Below, piece by piece: positions 34,695-43,435 of a stretch of 64,000 nt of DNA. The notes under the pieces were generated by a model. It searched no databases and was not told the origin of the DNA. It worked only from the letters and a program-made list of their open reading frames with translations. A program made the position numbers and the translations under genes. This DNA is from an uncultured Bacteroidales bacterium (GTDB lineage Bacteria > Bacteroidota > Bacteroidia > Bacteroidales > FEN-979): the NCBI GenBank assembly GCA_903916595.1, contig CAIWXI010000030.1:1-64000 (forward strand). Direction: 5' to 3'. The first letter of the stretch is position 1, and every line of letters starts with the position of its first letter.

Positions 34695-36434
34695 ATGAGC
34701 AGGTTGAAAATTTTTCTTTTTATAGTTTTAACAGGGATCAGCTTTTTCGCTGTTGCTCAGGACAAACCGGCTCCGGAGGAGAACAAAGGGAATATCGGGT
34801 TTGAGCTGATGAAAAACCTCGACATTTATTCAAATCTTATTAAGGAATTAAGTGTTGATTATGTGGATGTGATCAACCCTGGACAGCTCACCCAGACCGG
34901 AATTGATGCAATGCTTGAATCACTGGACCCATATACTAATTTTATCCCTGAAAACCAGGTAGAAGATTATAGATTTATTACAACCGGACAATATGGCGGT
35001 ATCGGAGCCCTGATTCACCAGCAAGGAAAATATGTGGTTATTTCTGAGCCCTATGAAGGATCACCAGCCCAGAAATCAGGACTTAAGTCAGGCGATAAGC
35101 TGATCAGAATCAACGGGCAGATGGCTGTTAATAAAACGTATGACGAGGTAAGCACTATTTTAAAAGGCCAGGCTGGAACACAGGTTAGCCTCTTGGTTGA
35201 ACGAAGCAATCCTTCGGATACCCTGGTTATAAATATTATCCGCGAAAACATAAGAATCGATAATGTACCCTATGCCGGCATGCTCCCCGATGGAATCGGG
35301 TATATTAAACTTACCGGCTTCACGCAGAATGCTTCAAAAGAGTTCCGACAGGCTTTCTTAAAACTGAAGGAAAAGAATACCCTCAAAGGGCTTATCATTG
35401 ATATCAGAGGAAACGGTGGCGGACTGCTTAATGAAGCCGTCGATATAGCGAACCTGTTTGTTGAAAAAGGGCAGGAGATTGTTTCAACAAAAGGAAAAAA
35501 AGCCGACAAAAACCAGGTACACTCCACTACTTCTTCGCCGGTTGATCTTGAAGTACCCCTGATTATCCTGGTCGACAGCCAGAGTGCCTCCGCATCGGAA
35601 ATCCTGGCAGGCGCTCTGCAGGACCTTGACCGGGGTGTTGTATTTGGTCAGCGTACTTTTGGAAAAGGGCTGGTACAAAATGTAGTGCCCTTAAGTTATA
35701 ATGCCCAGATGAAGATTACGGTGGCAAAATATTATATCCCCAGCGGCCGATGCATACAAGCCATCGATTATTCACATAAAAACAAACAGGGATCGTTTGA
35801 TAAAATTCCTGATTCCCTGATCCGTGAATTCAAAACCAGGCACGGTCGTAAAGTATATGATGGCGGCGGTATAAGTCCGGATGTCAAGGGCAGCGAACGC
35901 AAAATCAGCAACATCGCCCTGGCCCTTTATAATAAATTTCTCATCTTCGATTACGGAACACAGTTTGAACGTTCACACCAGACCATCTTGCCTCCCGATC
36001 AGTTTGAAATCACCGACACAATCTTTAATGATTTTCTGAAATTCCTGAAAGATAAGGACTACAAATATACCACCCGCAGTGAGCTTGCCTTGGAAAGACT
36101 GAGAAAGGAAGCTGAGAAAGAGCAGTATTACGATGCTGTCAAAGCTGAGCTTGATATGGCACAAACCAGTATGGACAATGACAAAAAAGAAGACCTTAAC
36201 AAGTACAGGGATCAGATACGGGAGTTGCTTAAAATGGACATTCTGTCGAGGTACTATTATCAGAAAGGAAAAGTCATCGGTTCACTATACACTGATCCTG
36301 TGCTTAATGATGCTGCAGGAGTTCTTAAGGACCCAGCCAGATATGCCGGAATCCTCGAGGGAAAATTCTCACAGCCCGACAACAGCTTACCCGGTTCAGT
36401 GGAAGAAGAAATACATTCTAAAGATGGTCAGTAA
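34695..36434 (+). CDS. S41 family carboxy-terminal processing peptidase
   Basis: A 579-residue exported protease with a signal peptide (LKIFLFIVLTGISFFAVAQ). It has a PDZ domain near residues 95-175 (YGGIGALIHQQGKYVVISEP, SGLKSGDKLIRINGQ) and an S41 catalytic core. The Ser motif DSQSASASEILAG is at residues 294-306 and the catalytic Lys in FGKGLVQ near 324. The C-terminal third is charged and helical (RSELALERLRKEAEKEQYYD). CtpA/Prc-like proteases process or degrade periplasmic proteins from the C-terminus. It follows yidD across a repeat-filled gap and precedes the ChaN-like gene. Confidence 0.93.
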   Translation: MSRLKIFLFIVLTGISFFAVAQDKPAPEENKGNIGFELMKNLDIYSNLIKELSVDYVDVINPGQLTQTGIDAMLESLDPYTNFIPENQVEDYRFITTGQYGGIGALIHQQGKYVVISEPYEGSPAQKSGLKSGDKLIRINGQMAVNKTYDEVSTILKGQAGTQVSLLVERSNPSDTLVINIIRENIRIDNVPYAGMLPDGIGYIKLTGFTQNASKEFRQAFLKLKEKNTLKGLIIDIRGNGGGLLNEAVDIANLFVEKGQEIVSTKGKKADKNQVHSTTSSPVDLEVPLIILVDSQSASASEILAGALQDLDRGVVFGQRTFGKGLVQNVVPLSYNAQMKITVAKYYIPSGRCIQAIDYSHKNKQGSFDKIPDSLIREFKTRHGRKVYDGGGISPDVKGSERKISNIALALYNKFLIFDYGTQFERSHQTILPPDQFEITDTIFNDFLKFLKDKDYKYTTRSELALERLRKEAEKEQYYDAVKAELDMAQTSMDNDKKEDLNKYRDQIRELLKMDILSRYYYQKGKVIGSLYTDPVLNDAAGVLKDPARYAGILEGKFSQPDNSLPGSVEEEIHSKDGQ

Positions 36435-36450
36435 TTAATTAAATTTACTT

Positions 36451-37458
36451 ATGAAAAAAATACTACTTGTCAGTTTATTATTAGCTGGTTTTATTTTTTC
36501 CGGATTCAGTTCCGGTAAACCTGCCTATAAAGTATTCACATCTAAAGGCAAATCGGCTGATTTTAAAGATATTGTAAAAGCAGCCAGCTCGTCCGATATG
36601 ATTTTTTTCGGGGAACTGCATGATAATCCAATCTGCCACTGGCTGGAACTACAGCTTGCCAAAAACCTGCTCCAGGTGAAAGGCAAAAGCCTTGTACTCG
36701 GAGCCGAGATGTTCGAAACAGACAATCAGCTGCTCCTGAATGAATATGTTACCAGACAAATCATCCGGAAAAAAGATTTTGATGCCGAAGCTAAATTATG
36801 GCCGAATTACAAAACTGACTATTCTCCCCTGGTCGAATTAGCCAGGGAAAACAAGCTCAGGTTTGTTGCAACAAGCATTCCCCGCAGATTCGCAGCCATC
36901 GTGAATCTGAAAGGCTTTGACGGGCTAACTAATATCCTGGCCAATGAACGCGGACTGATGGCACCACAACCCATTCCATTTGATTCATCACTGGGTTGTT
37001 ACAAGAACATCATGGAAGCTGTTAAGGGAGCACCCCATATGGGCACCAATCTGGCGCAGGCACAGGCAATGAAAGATGCAACTATGGCCTGGTTCCTGAT
37101 TAAAAACACACTGATGGACAGCACTATTTTTCTGCATTTCAATGGCGCTTACCATAGTGAAAACTATGAAGGAATCGTATGGATGGTACAACAATATGTG
37201 CTAAGAGGCAATACTTCACCAAAAATCATGACAATAACCTGCGTGGAACAGGATGAACTTAATGACCTTGAAAAATCAAACGAAGGGAAGGCAGACTTCA
37301 TCATTGTTATCCCATCTGATATGACAAAGACCTATGCTACCGACCCTGCTTTTATGGCTCCTGCAAAGCCTTCCGCCGACGACAAAAAAGAAAAAGAAAC
37401 GAGCTTAAAACCCAAACCCGGTCAACAGCAGGTTGCAGTGGATGATGACGACGACTAG
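36451..37458 (+). CDS. ChaN/Tiki-family protein (heme-uptake-type)
   Basis: A 335-residue exported protein with a hydrophobic leader (MKKILLVSLLLAGFIFSGFS). The ChaN/Tiki-superfamily motif is MIFFGELHDNPICHWLELQL, followed by SLVLGAEMFETDNQ and LHFNGAYHSENYEGIVWMVQ. ChaN-like proteins have been linked to heme or iron uptake, but some relatives are peptidase-like, and the substrate is not certain. The C-terminus is an unusual charged tail (PSADDKKEKETSLKPKPGQ, then QQVAVDDDDD), probably a flexible extension. It begins 17 bases after the S41 protease. Confidence 0.8.
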   Translation: MKKILLVSLLLAGFIFSGFSSGKPAYKVFTSKGKSADFKDIVKAASSSDMIFFGELHDNPICHWLELQLAKNLLQVKGKSLVLGAEMFETDNQLLLNEYVTRQIIRKKDFDAEAKLWPNYKTDYSPLVELARENKLRFVATSIPRRFAAIVNLKGFDGLTNILANERGLMAPQPIPFDSSLGCYKNIMEAVKGAPHMGTNLAQAQAMKDATMAWFLIKNTLMDSTIFLHFNGAYHSENYEGIVWMVQQYVLRGNTSPKIMTITCVEQDELNDLEKSNEGKADFIIVIPSDMTKTYATDPAFMAPAKPSADDKKEKETSLKPKPGQQQVAVDDDDD

Positions 37459-37461
37459 TCG

Positions 37462-37863
37462 TTATGCAAACGTAAAATAAGCATTGATTAAAAAATTCCA
37501 AAACGTAACCAACAGGGTTGCAACCAGTTTGGAGACATAGAAATTTATCTTGAATTTGCCCGTCAGCGCCCAGATAATTAAAAGGTTGATTCCCAACCCG
37601 ATCAGCGCAATCAGGAAAAACCTCGAAAACTCAAGTCCAATCTGAGGATTGTGGCTGTGAAAAGTCCACATACGATTCATCATGTAGTTGGTTGTTGCAG
37701 CCGTGGCAAAGCCAATGGAATTTGAAACGTATTTCTGGATTTTGATGTATTCCTTGCATATAAAAGTGATGCCGAAATCCACGAAGACTCCTGAAAAACC
37801 CACCAAACAGAATTTGATGAATTTCAATACGAAGGCGTTGTTGAATATTTGCGGAATGTCCAT
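37462..37863 (-). CDS. GtrA-family membrane protein
   Basis: A 133-residue four-helix membrane protein of the GtrA family. Conserved segments are FIKFCLVGFSGVFVDFGITF, ATAATTNYMMNRMWTFH and FLIALIGLGINLLIIWALTG, with a final LVATLLVTFWNFLINAYFTF. GtrA-like proteins are thought to help move lipid-linked sugars across the membrane. Its start codon lies five bases from an octamer repeat array that fills the gap to the M28 gene. Convergent with the ChaN-like gene, with three bases between. Confidence 0.9.
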   Translation of the reverse strand: MDIPQIFNNAFVLKFIKFCLVGFSGVFVDFGITFICKEYIKIQKYVSNSIGFATAATTNYMMNRMWTFHSHNPQIGLEFSRFFLIALIGLGINLLIIWALTGKFKINFYVSKLVATLLVTFWNFLINAYFTFA

Positions 37864-37868
37864 GATTT

Positions 37869-37936
37869 AAATGGTGAAATGGTGAAATGGTGAAATGGTA
37901 AAATGGTGAAATGGTGAAATGGTGAAATGGTGAAAT
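37869..37936. repeat. GTGAAATG octamer array (eight units)
   Basis: Eight 8-bp units (one variant ending in TA) plus a partial unit fill nearly the whole space between the GtrA start at 37863 and the M28 peptidase stop at 37943. Confidence 0.97.
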
Positions 37937-37942
37937 CACAAC

Positions 37943-39724
37943 TTATAACTGAATAATTAATATCTCGACTTTCCCGTTCCGGAGTACTTCAACATTGACC
38001 GTCATCCCTGTCTTGAGCTTATTTAAACGGGCCATGTAGTCATAAATACTTTCGACTTTCATGCCGTGTACCGAAATAATGATATCGCCCTTAAGCATCC
38101 CGCCCTTGTATGCCGGGCCGTCTTTTGTCACACCGTCTACCCTCAGCCCTTTTTTCTCCGAGCCGGCAAAATCGGGCATGATACCCAGGGTTACTTTAAG
38201 ACGACGACCGCTTCTTCCGGCATTTTCCTTTTTCCCCGATTCCTTAAATGTAAGGTCTTTGGCCAGGTTATCAATATCAGCAATAAGGGCTGTACTGAAA
38301 TCCCCTATTATCTTTTCTGCATTATAATCCAGCCTATCTGCATCATCAAGAGGAGTGTGATAATCCATATGCACGCCCGTGGTGAAGAAAAAGACAGGTA
38401 TATTTGAAGAGTAGAAAGCTGCATGATCCGATGGGCCATAGCCATCGGGAGAATGAGTAACAGCGAAAGGCAAACCTTTTTCAAAGATTTTCAATATACT
38501 GTCGCCTTCGGCGGATGTCCCTGTACCTCCTATTGATATGGAATTCTTTTCCTTATCAAAACGGCCCACCATGTCGAAATTGAACATGGCTTTTATTTTT
38601 TTTATAGGAACAGGCGAGTTGTTTACAAAATATTTTGATCCGAGCAGACCCATTTCTTCACCTGAAAATGCAACGAAAATAATGCTCCTTCTCAATTTCG
38701 CTTTCTGTGCGCCAAGTTTCCTGGCGAGCTCCATGACCATCGCGGTCCCTGAAGCGTTATCATCGGCACCGTTATGAATGGCAACTGTGTCGGGCACCCT
38801 CGAACCTGAATTCGGTCCGCCGAAACCGAGGTGATCATAGTGTGCTCCAACCACCAGATATTCATCTTTCAAAACTTTATCGCTGCCCTCAAGCAATGCA
38901 ATAACGTTTGCCGTTTTTGCATGCTTCTGAACTACGTCGACCTGTCCGCGAACTATCGTTCCGGTTTCAAAGCTGCCGGGTTTTTTCTTTGCAACGATGA
39001 GATGCTCCAGGCTGTCGGCCGAAATACCTTTTGAAGCCAATATACGGTCTGCCAGTTCGTGTTTAATATTTATAACCGGAATCCCACTGGTAACTTCATT
39101 GTTTTCAACAACTACAGCCATCAGCTTATCATCTTTGTCGAGCCCCCTGGGTGTGACAAGCAACACGCCCGCGGCTCCCTTGTCCCTGGCGGTAAGCACC
39201 TTGCCGCGGGTATCGCTGAAAGGGATGAACTTACTATTAGTATTATCCAGCTCGGGATCAGCCCTGAAAATCATAACCCACTTGCCTTTAACGTCCACGC
39301 CTGAATAATCGTTCCATTTCAGGCTGTCCAGATCCAGGTCAAAGCCATATCCGCCAAAAACCACAGAAGCATTGACTTCTCCGCTTGATGAATAAGCGAG
39401 CGGGATAAAATCCTTTCTGAAAGCGGCGTCATAGCCGTCTATCGAAATTTTATTATCGGCGCCAAGGGTCACGTCGGTAACAATGTCAAAATACTGAAAT
39501 CCGCCATCAGCCAAGGGTTTAAGACCTGCCGCTACAAAATGATCAAGAATATATTTTGCAGCCACGTTCATCTCTGAAGTGCCTGGTTTCCTGCCTTTAA
39601 GTGAATCGGATGCCAGAAAAGAAACATATTTCTTCAGATCCTTTGCAGTTATTTCATTTTTCTGGGCGTGCACCGGCAGCGCAAACACCGCAATTACCAA
39701 ATAAACTAAAAATCGTTTCATCAT
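37943..39724 (-). CDS. M28 family metallopeptidase with PDZ domain
   Basis: About 593 residues with a signal peptide (MKRFLVYLVIAVFALPVHA). It has a PA domain (KWVMIFRADPELD, GAAGVLLVTPRG), the M28 zinc-peptidase domain (VVGAHYDHLGFGG, NGADDNASGTAMVMELAR, FVAFSGEEMGLLGS, NFDMVGRF, GVHMDYHTPLDDADRLDY), and a C-terminal PDZ domain (KDGPAYKGGMLKGDIIISVH). It is expected to be an exported aminopeptidase for peptides. I chose the Met at 39724 (MMKRFL), since the longer frame to 39772 runs into repeat-like sequence. Downstream of mnmA on the same strand. Confidence 0.92.
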   Translation of the reverse strand: MMKRFLVYLVIAVFALPVHAQKNEITAKDLKKYVSFLASDSLKGRKPGTSEMNVAAKYILDHFVAAGLKPLADGGFQYFDIVTDVTLGADNKISIDGYDAAFRKDFIPLAYSSSGEVNASVVFGGYGFDLDLDSLKWNDYSGVDVKGKWVMIFRADPELDNTNSKFIPFSDTRGKVLTARDKGAAGVLLVTPRGLDKDDKLMAVVVENNEVTSGIPVINIKHELADRILASKGISADSLEHLIVAKKKPGSFETGTIVRGQVDVVQKHAKTANVIALLEGSDKVLKDEYLVVGAHYDHLGFGGPNSGSRVPDTVAIHNGADDNASGTAMVMELARKLGAQKAKLRRSIIFVAFSGEEMGLLGSKYFVNNSPVPIKKIKAMFNFDMVGRFDKEKNSISIGGTGTSAEGDSILKIFEKGLPFAVTHSPDGYGPSDHAAFYSSNIPVFFFTTGVHMDYHTPLDDADRLDYNAEKIIGDFSTALIADIDNLAKDLTFKESGKKENAGRSGRRLKVTLGIMPDFAGSEKKGLRVDGVTKDGPAYKGGMLKGDIIISVHGMKVESIYDYMARLNKLKTGMTVNVEVLRNGKVEILIIQL

Positions 39725-39737
39725 AATGTTAATATTA

Positions 39738-39775
39738 AGTAGCGAAATAGCGAAATATCTGATATCTGCCATCTT
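39738..39775. repeat. Degenerate GCGAAATA / TCTGATA / TCTGCCA tract
   Basis: AGTAGCGAAATAGCGAAATA is followed by TCTGATATCTGCCATC. These are short units resembling those at 34611-34623 and 59341-59381. It fills the gap between the M28 start and the mnmA stop. Confidence 0.6.
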
Positions 39776-40867
39776 TCAAACAATCACATTTTTAATAACC
39801 CCGCCTCCCAGCACCACATCCCCGTTGTAAAACACAGCGCTTTGTCCGGGAGTTATTGAATCATTAGGGTAAAAAAAAGTAGCTTTTACAAGTCCGTCTT
39901 CATACGGTTCAATCAATGCATCTTTCTCTTTCTGTGCCGAACGGATCTTGATACTCACATCCATCGGGCCCTGTAACCCTTCAATAGCGATCCAGTTCAG
40001 GTCGCTGACCAGAAACTCCGTATTGAGTGTATCTTGCCTGTTACCAACTACCACCGTATTCATTTCCTTATCAATCCTGATCACATACAAGGGTTCCGAC
40101 CATGCTATGCCCATACCCTTTCTCTGCCCGATAGTGTAATTCCAGATCCCCTGATGAGTACCAACCACCTTCCCGTTAGTATGTATAATATTACCCGGGG
40201 CGGATTCATGTTCCAGAAGATCCTTGTAATTCCCGCTATAAAAATCCTGACTCTCCTCTTTATCATAAACAGGGAGCCCGGCTTCTTTAGCAATCTCTTT
40301 TATCTCAGTCTTTGTATACCTTCCTACAGGAAGCATGGTCCTGCCAAGCTGCTGCTGGGTAAGCCGGTAAATAAAATAAGTCTGGTCCTTTTTCTGATCA
40401 ACTCCCTTCTTCAGCAAATACCGGCCTGAGAGAGAATCCAGTTCCACCCTCGCGTAATGGCCGGTAGCGAAATAATCGTAGGCAAAACCCTTTTTCTCAG
40501 CCATTGCCGGAAGTAATCCAAATTTAATATGCTGGTTGCATTGAATGCATGGATTCGGAGTACGTCCTGCAAAATATTCGTTCCTGAAATAATCAAGTAC
40601 CACTTTCTTATATTCTCCAGAGCAATCAAAAACATCAAAAGGGATTTCAAGGATTCCGGCAATCTCCCGGGCTTCACGGATCTCTTCTTCCTCATCCGGA
40701 CCGTAACAGGCATGCTTGCCGCCTGAAGATACCGGAAGTTTTTTTCCATCCCACAAAGCCATGGTCACACCAATAACCTGATAACCTTGCTGTTTTAAAA
40801 GATATGCTGCAACAGAAGAATCAACTCCTCCGCTCAATCCAATAAGTACAGTATTCTTAGTATTCAA
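39776..40867 (-). CDS. mnmA: tRNA 2-thiouridylase MnmA, atypical cysteine set
   Basis: A 363-residue MnmA, which puts sulfur on wobble U34 of some tRNAs. The ATP-binding PP-loop LIGLSGGVDSSVAAYLL is at residues 8-24. TPNPCIQCNQHIKFG holds Cys107 and Cys110, and YTIGQRKGMGI and QSAVFYNGDVVLGGGVI are also conserved. The segment that normally carries the second catalytic Cys (SQEICF-type) reads ESQDFYSGNYKDLLE near residues 205-219 and has no cysteine. The only cysteines are 54, 82, 107 and 110. This may be an iron-sulfur-type or otherwise different MnmA subclass. A -7 box lies at 40900-40907. Confidence 0.92.
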   Translation of the reverse strand: MNTKNTVLIGLSGGVDSSVAAYLLKQQGYQVIGVTMALWDGKKLPVSSGGKHACYGPDEEEEIREAREIAGILEIPFDVFDCSGEYKKVVLDYFRNEYFAGRTPNPCIQCNQHIKFGLLPAMAEKKGFAYDYFATGHYARVELDSLSGRYLLKKGVDQKKDQTYFIYRLTQQQLGRTMLPVGRYTKTEIKEIAKEAGLPVYDKEESQDFYSGNYKDLLEHESAPGNIIHTNGKVVGTHQGIWNYTIGQRKGMGIAWSEPLYVIRIDKEMNTVVVGNRQDTLNTEFLVSDLNWIAIEGLQGPMDVSIKIRSAQKEKDALIEPYEDGLVKATFFYPNDSITPGQSAVFYNGDVVLGGGVIKNVIV

Positions 40868-40899
40868 AACCAGATTATTTTCTGTAAAAAATCCGGCTT

Positions 40900-40907
40900 C
40901 AAAGGTA
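40900..40907 (-). promoter_or_regulatory. Candidate -7 box (TACCTTTG) for mnmA
   Basis: Minus-strand TACCTTTG, 32 bases upstream of the mnmA ATG, directly after the preceding gene's stop. It gives mnmA-M28-gtrA its own start signal. Confidence 0.6.
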
Positions 40908-40911
40908 GTAT

Positions 40912-43176
40912 TTATTTTACTTGGATAAGCCTGATGGTTTTTGTGAAATCAGGAGCAGTAAGGCGAAGGAGCAGGATGCGGGATGCGGGATGCGGGATGC
41001 AGGATGCAGGATGCAGGATGGAGGGATCATATGTTATTTCATATATTCCTGACTGCTGATACCTGTGAACCAGAGTTGCAATTAATGTTCCCTCAATACT
41101 GAAAACCTCCAGTTTTACCTTACCCGGAGTTTGAAGCTCGTATGCTATTGTGGTCTGATCTGTGAACGGATTAGGGTAGTTGATTAATCTGTTTTCGGCG
41201 GATGACTTTTCGTTGGATATTCCTGTGATAGGAGAACAAGGCGAAAACTGAACTCCATCGGCCCACAGAGTAAATCCGTAATCCCAGCAATCGGCATGAA
41301 TTTCAACATAATTTACTGAATCGTAGTTCATATTTCCAACAATCGTTCTCGAAAAACCATTCCCTCCCGAAACCGGACATTTCAGGAGCTTCCAATTAAG
41401 GTTCGCTGAATTCAGCAAGCCAGGCGAAGCAGTGTACTTAAAATACCCTCCCTTTGAGTTCCCTATCCTGACCGAAAAATACTGAAAACCAAAGGGATTT
41501 TTTATCGTTCTTACCCAGAAATACAGGGTATCAGACGATGTCAGACCCCAGTTTGAAACCGAATCGGCCGAAGGCCTGTAATTCAAAGCAAGGTCCCATC
41601 CCCTGCTGGTAACCATTTTTACCGAGGCCATGCCCACTTTTTTAACCGCGGTGTCGAAATAAACCGAGTCGCCAAACCGATTCGTGGCAGGATAACCGGT
41701 TTCAGGATATGCATACCAGACCGAAGGGGGTTCAGCCATATCGCATGGCGGGTTCGACTGTATTGCAGGTTGCTCACCCTGTGTATATGGCCACCACTGG
41801 ACCTGGCCGAGGGAGGAGTTGTTGTGTTTATCATACACTTTGTGAAGTATCATCAGACTGTCGGATGGTATAAAAAGGTTATCCGGAGCATATATATTGT
41901 AAGAGGATGTATTCTGAAAATGATACACGGTAGGCGAGATGAAAGTATTCCCTGTGATAGTATCAAGGTTCGATTGGCCATCGAAATATAACGAGGCGCT
42001 CTGACTGTAATTGTAGATGTTCCCGGTCATATGGGTATGCTCAGTTTTGGAAAGGGAAACCGCCAGAGTGTTGCCATCGAAGATATTCGAATGGATGTCG
42101 TAATCCTTGGAATACTGAGTTGTATAGCCTGTGATCGGACTGCCTTCCCATAAGGCAATACCCCTGGGATTGTTTCTTATCGTGTTGTTTGTTATCTGGT
42201 TGCTGAAACCACGGTCGATGGCAATGCCATCTGTAGTATTTCCGTTGATTTCGTTGCTGTCGATAACCGATTGGAAAGAATACCCAAGCCATAATCCGTA
42301 ACTGCTGTAGTTGCATAGGTTATGTTTATACACGTTGCCGGAAGCAAAGGTTGCTTCGATGGCATTGTGAGGAGAATACGAACATTCATTATATGCGAAA
42401 TAATTGTTGTTCGGAGTGGTTGAATGTTGATACTGCCCCAGAAAAACACCGTCGCCAGACCACGACAGATCATTGTTGGTGACGGTGTTGTTATTCGAAA
42501 TAATCAGTAGCAGGGCCGCACAATCACTGGGATCGGTCCTGGGCCGGTTTACATGCGAACAGTTGTTCTGGTAAATATGACAGGTGTCGGTCCAGAACAT
42601 CCTTATTCCATAGGATGTATTCCACGAAAAATCGTTGTCATGAATTTTAATGGAATCACAGTGATACAGGGCCACCCCATCATTCTGCATATTCATAATA
42701 TTATTATGAATATGCACAGCGCGGCTCTGATATAGCATTACTCCTCCTCCAAGCGCTTTGGTATAGTCGGCCCACACATCAATCCAACCTGCTGAATCAA
42801 CCTTGTTATGGCAAAACGTATTGCTGTCGATGGTAATATGGTCGGAATTCGTAATGTAAACGGCATATTTATAACTAAAAACTGAATCAAAATTTTTGAT
42901 TATGATGTTGTGCGAATTGTTGATTTTTATCATGTATCCCTTGAAAATCTGTCCGTTGACTCTGCAACTGTCACCATCAAGAACAATATTATGCTGACCG
43001 TTGATCTGGATCACACCGTTCGAATCGGGGTCGGAGAAGACATAGTTGTTCGGAATGAATTTGATATTTGAATAACTGTTGATCTGCATATTATTGGTGA
43101 TGGGGATACGGGTCTGAGCATGTAATCCAGTCATCACAAGAAACAATGCAAGAAACGAAAAAGCGAGAGTTCGCAT
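40912..43176 (-). CDS. Secreted parallel beta-helix protein with T9SS sorting domain
   Basis: A 754-residue protein with a signal peptide (MRTLAFSFLALFLVMTGLHA). Residues about 50-440 are NosD-like right-handed beta-helix repeats (NNSHNIIIKNFDSVFSYKYA, NSDHITIDSNTFCHN, DSNEINGNTTDGIAIDRG). A beta-sandwich carbohydrate-like region follows (WYAYPETGYPATNRFGDSVY; SDTLYFWVRTIKNPFGFQYF). The C-terminus (NRLINYPNPFTDQTTIAYEL, KVKLEVFSIEGTLIATL) is a type A T9SS sorting domain. In place of the usual loop near its end, residues about 718-734 are a GATGCRG-derived insertion ([15 protein letters not shown]) before LLLRLTAPDFTKTIRLIQVK. Probably a surface or secreted polysaccharide-active protein; activity unknown. 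Confidence 0.88.
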   Translation of the reverse strand: MRTLAFSFLALFLVMTGLHAQTRIPITNNMQINSYSNIKFIPNNYVFSDPDSNGVIQINGQHNIVLDGDSCRVNGQIFKGYMIKINNSHNIIIKNFDSVFSYKYAVYITNSDHITIDSNTFCHNKVDSAGWIDVWADYTKALGGGVMLYQSRAVHIHNNIMNMQNDGVALYHCDSIKIHDNDFSWNTSYGIRMFWTDTCHIYQNNCSHVNRPRTDPSDCAALLLIISNNNTVTNNDLSWSGDGVFLGQYQHSTTPNNNYFAYNECSYSPHNAIEATFASGNVYKHNLCNYSSYGLWLGYSFQSVIDSNEINGNTTDGIAIDRGFSNQITNNTIRNNPRGIALWEGSPITGYTTQYSKDYDIHSNIFDGNTLAVSLSKTEHTHMTGNIYNYSQSASLYFDGQSNLDTITGNTFISPTVYHFQNTSSYNIYAPDNLFIPSDSLMILHKVYDKHNNSSLGQVQWWPYTQGEQPAIQSNPPCDMAEPPSVWYAYPETGYPATNRFGDSVYFDTAVKKVGMASVKMVTSRGWDLALNYRPSADSVSNWGLTSSDTLYFWVRTIKNPFGFQYFSVRIGNSKGGYFKYTASPGLLNSANLNWKLLKCPVSGGNGFSRTIVGNMNYDSVNYVEIHADCWDYGFTLWADGVQFSPCSPITGISNEKSSAENRLINYPNPFTDQTTIAYELQTPGKVKLEVFSIEGTLIATLVHRYQQSGIYEITYDPSILHPASCIPHPASRILLLRLTAPDFTKTIRLIQVK
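40975..41023. repeat. GATGCRG heptamer array in the T9SS sorting domain
   Basis: Seven units: three GATGCGG, three GATGCAG, then GATGGAG. Read on the minus strand within the end of the beta-helix protein it adds the heptad [14 protein letters not shown]. Same family as 1027-1115 and 5031-5133. Confidence 0.95.
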
Positions 43177-43435
43177 GGCAATAAAGGTTTTAGGTAGCGA
43201 AAGTAAAAAAAAACAAAGTACTATAAAACAATCCGGATAAATGTTGTATATTTATGGATTCACTTCTGTAAGGAAGGATGATTGGATTTTTTGATGAAAC
43301 ACAATTCCCTGTCAATTTCATACAGAAACGAAATTTATGCGTACACTTACATATTTCACCTTTTACGACTTAATTAATGATTCTATTTTTGCTACCAATA
43401 AAACAGATTAAACAAAAACCACAAACAATACCTGT
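43177..43435. other. Divergent AT-rich intergenic region
   Basis: About 260 bases between the beta-helix gene and the LruC lipoprotein. One -7 box for the plus-strand gene is visible at 43384-43391. No RNA gene or hairpin stands out. Confidence 0.5.
43384..43391 (+). promoter_or_regulatory. Candidate -7 box (TATTTTTG) for the LruC lipoprotein
   Basis: TATTTTTG, 44 bases before the ATG. No clear -33 element. Confidence 0.5.

Noticed and set aside
1027-41023. CRISPR array
   Set aside because: The repeats are pure tandem units without unique spacers, and no cas genes are present.
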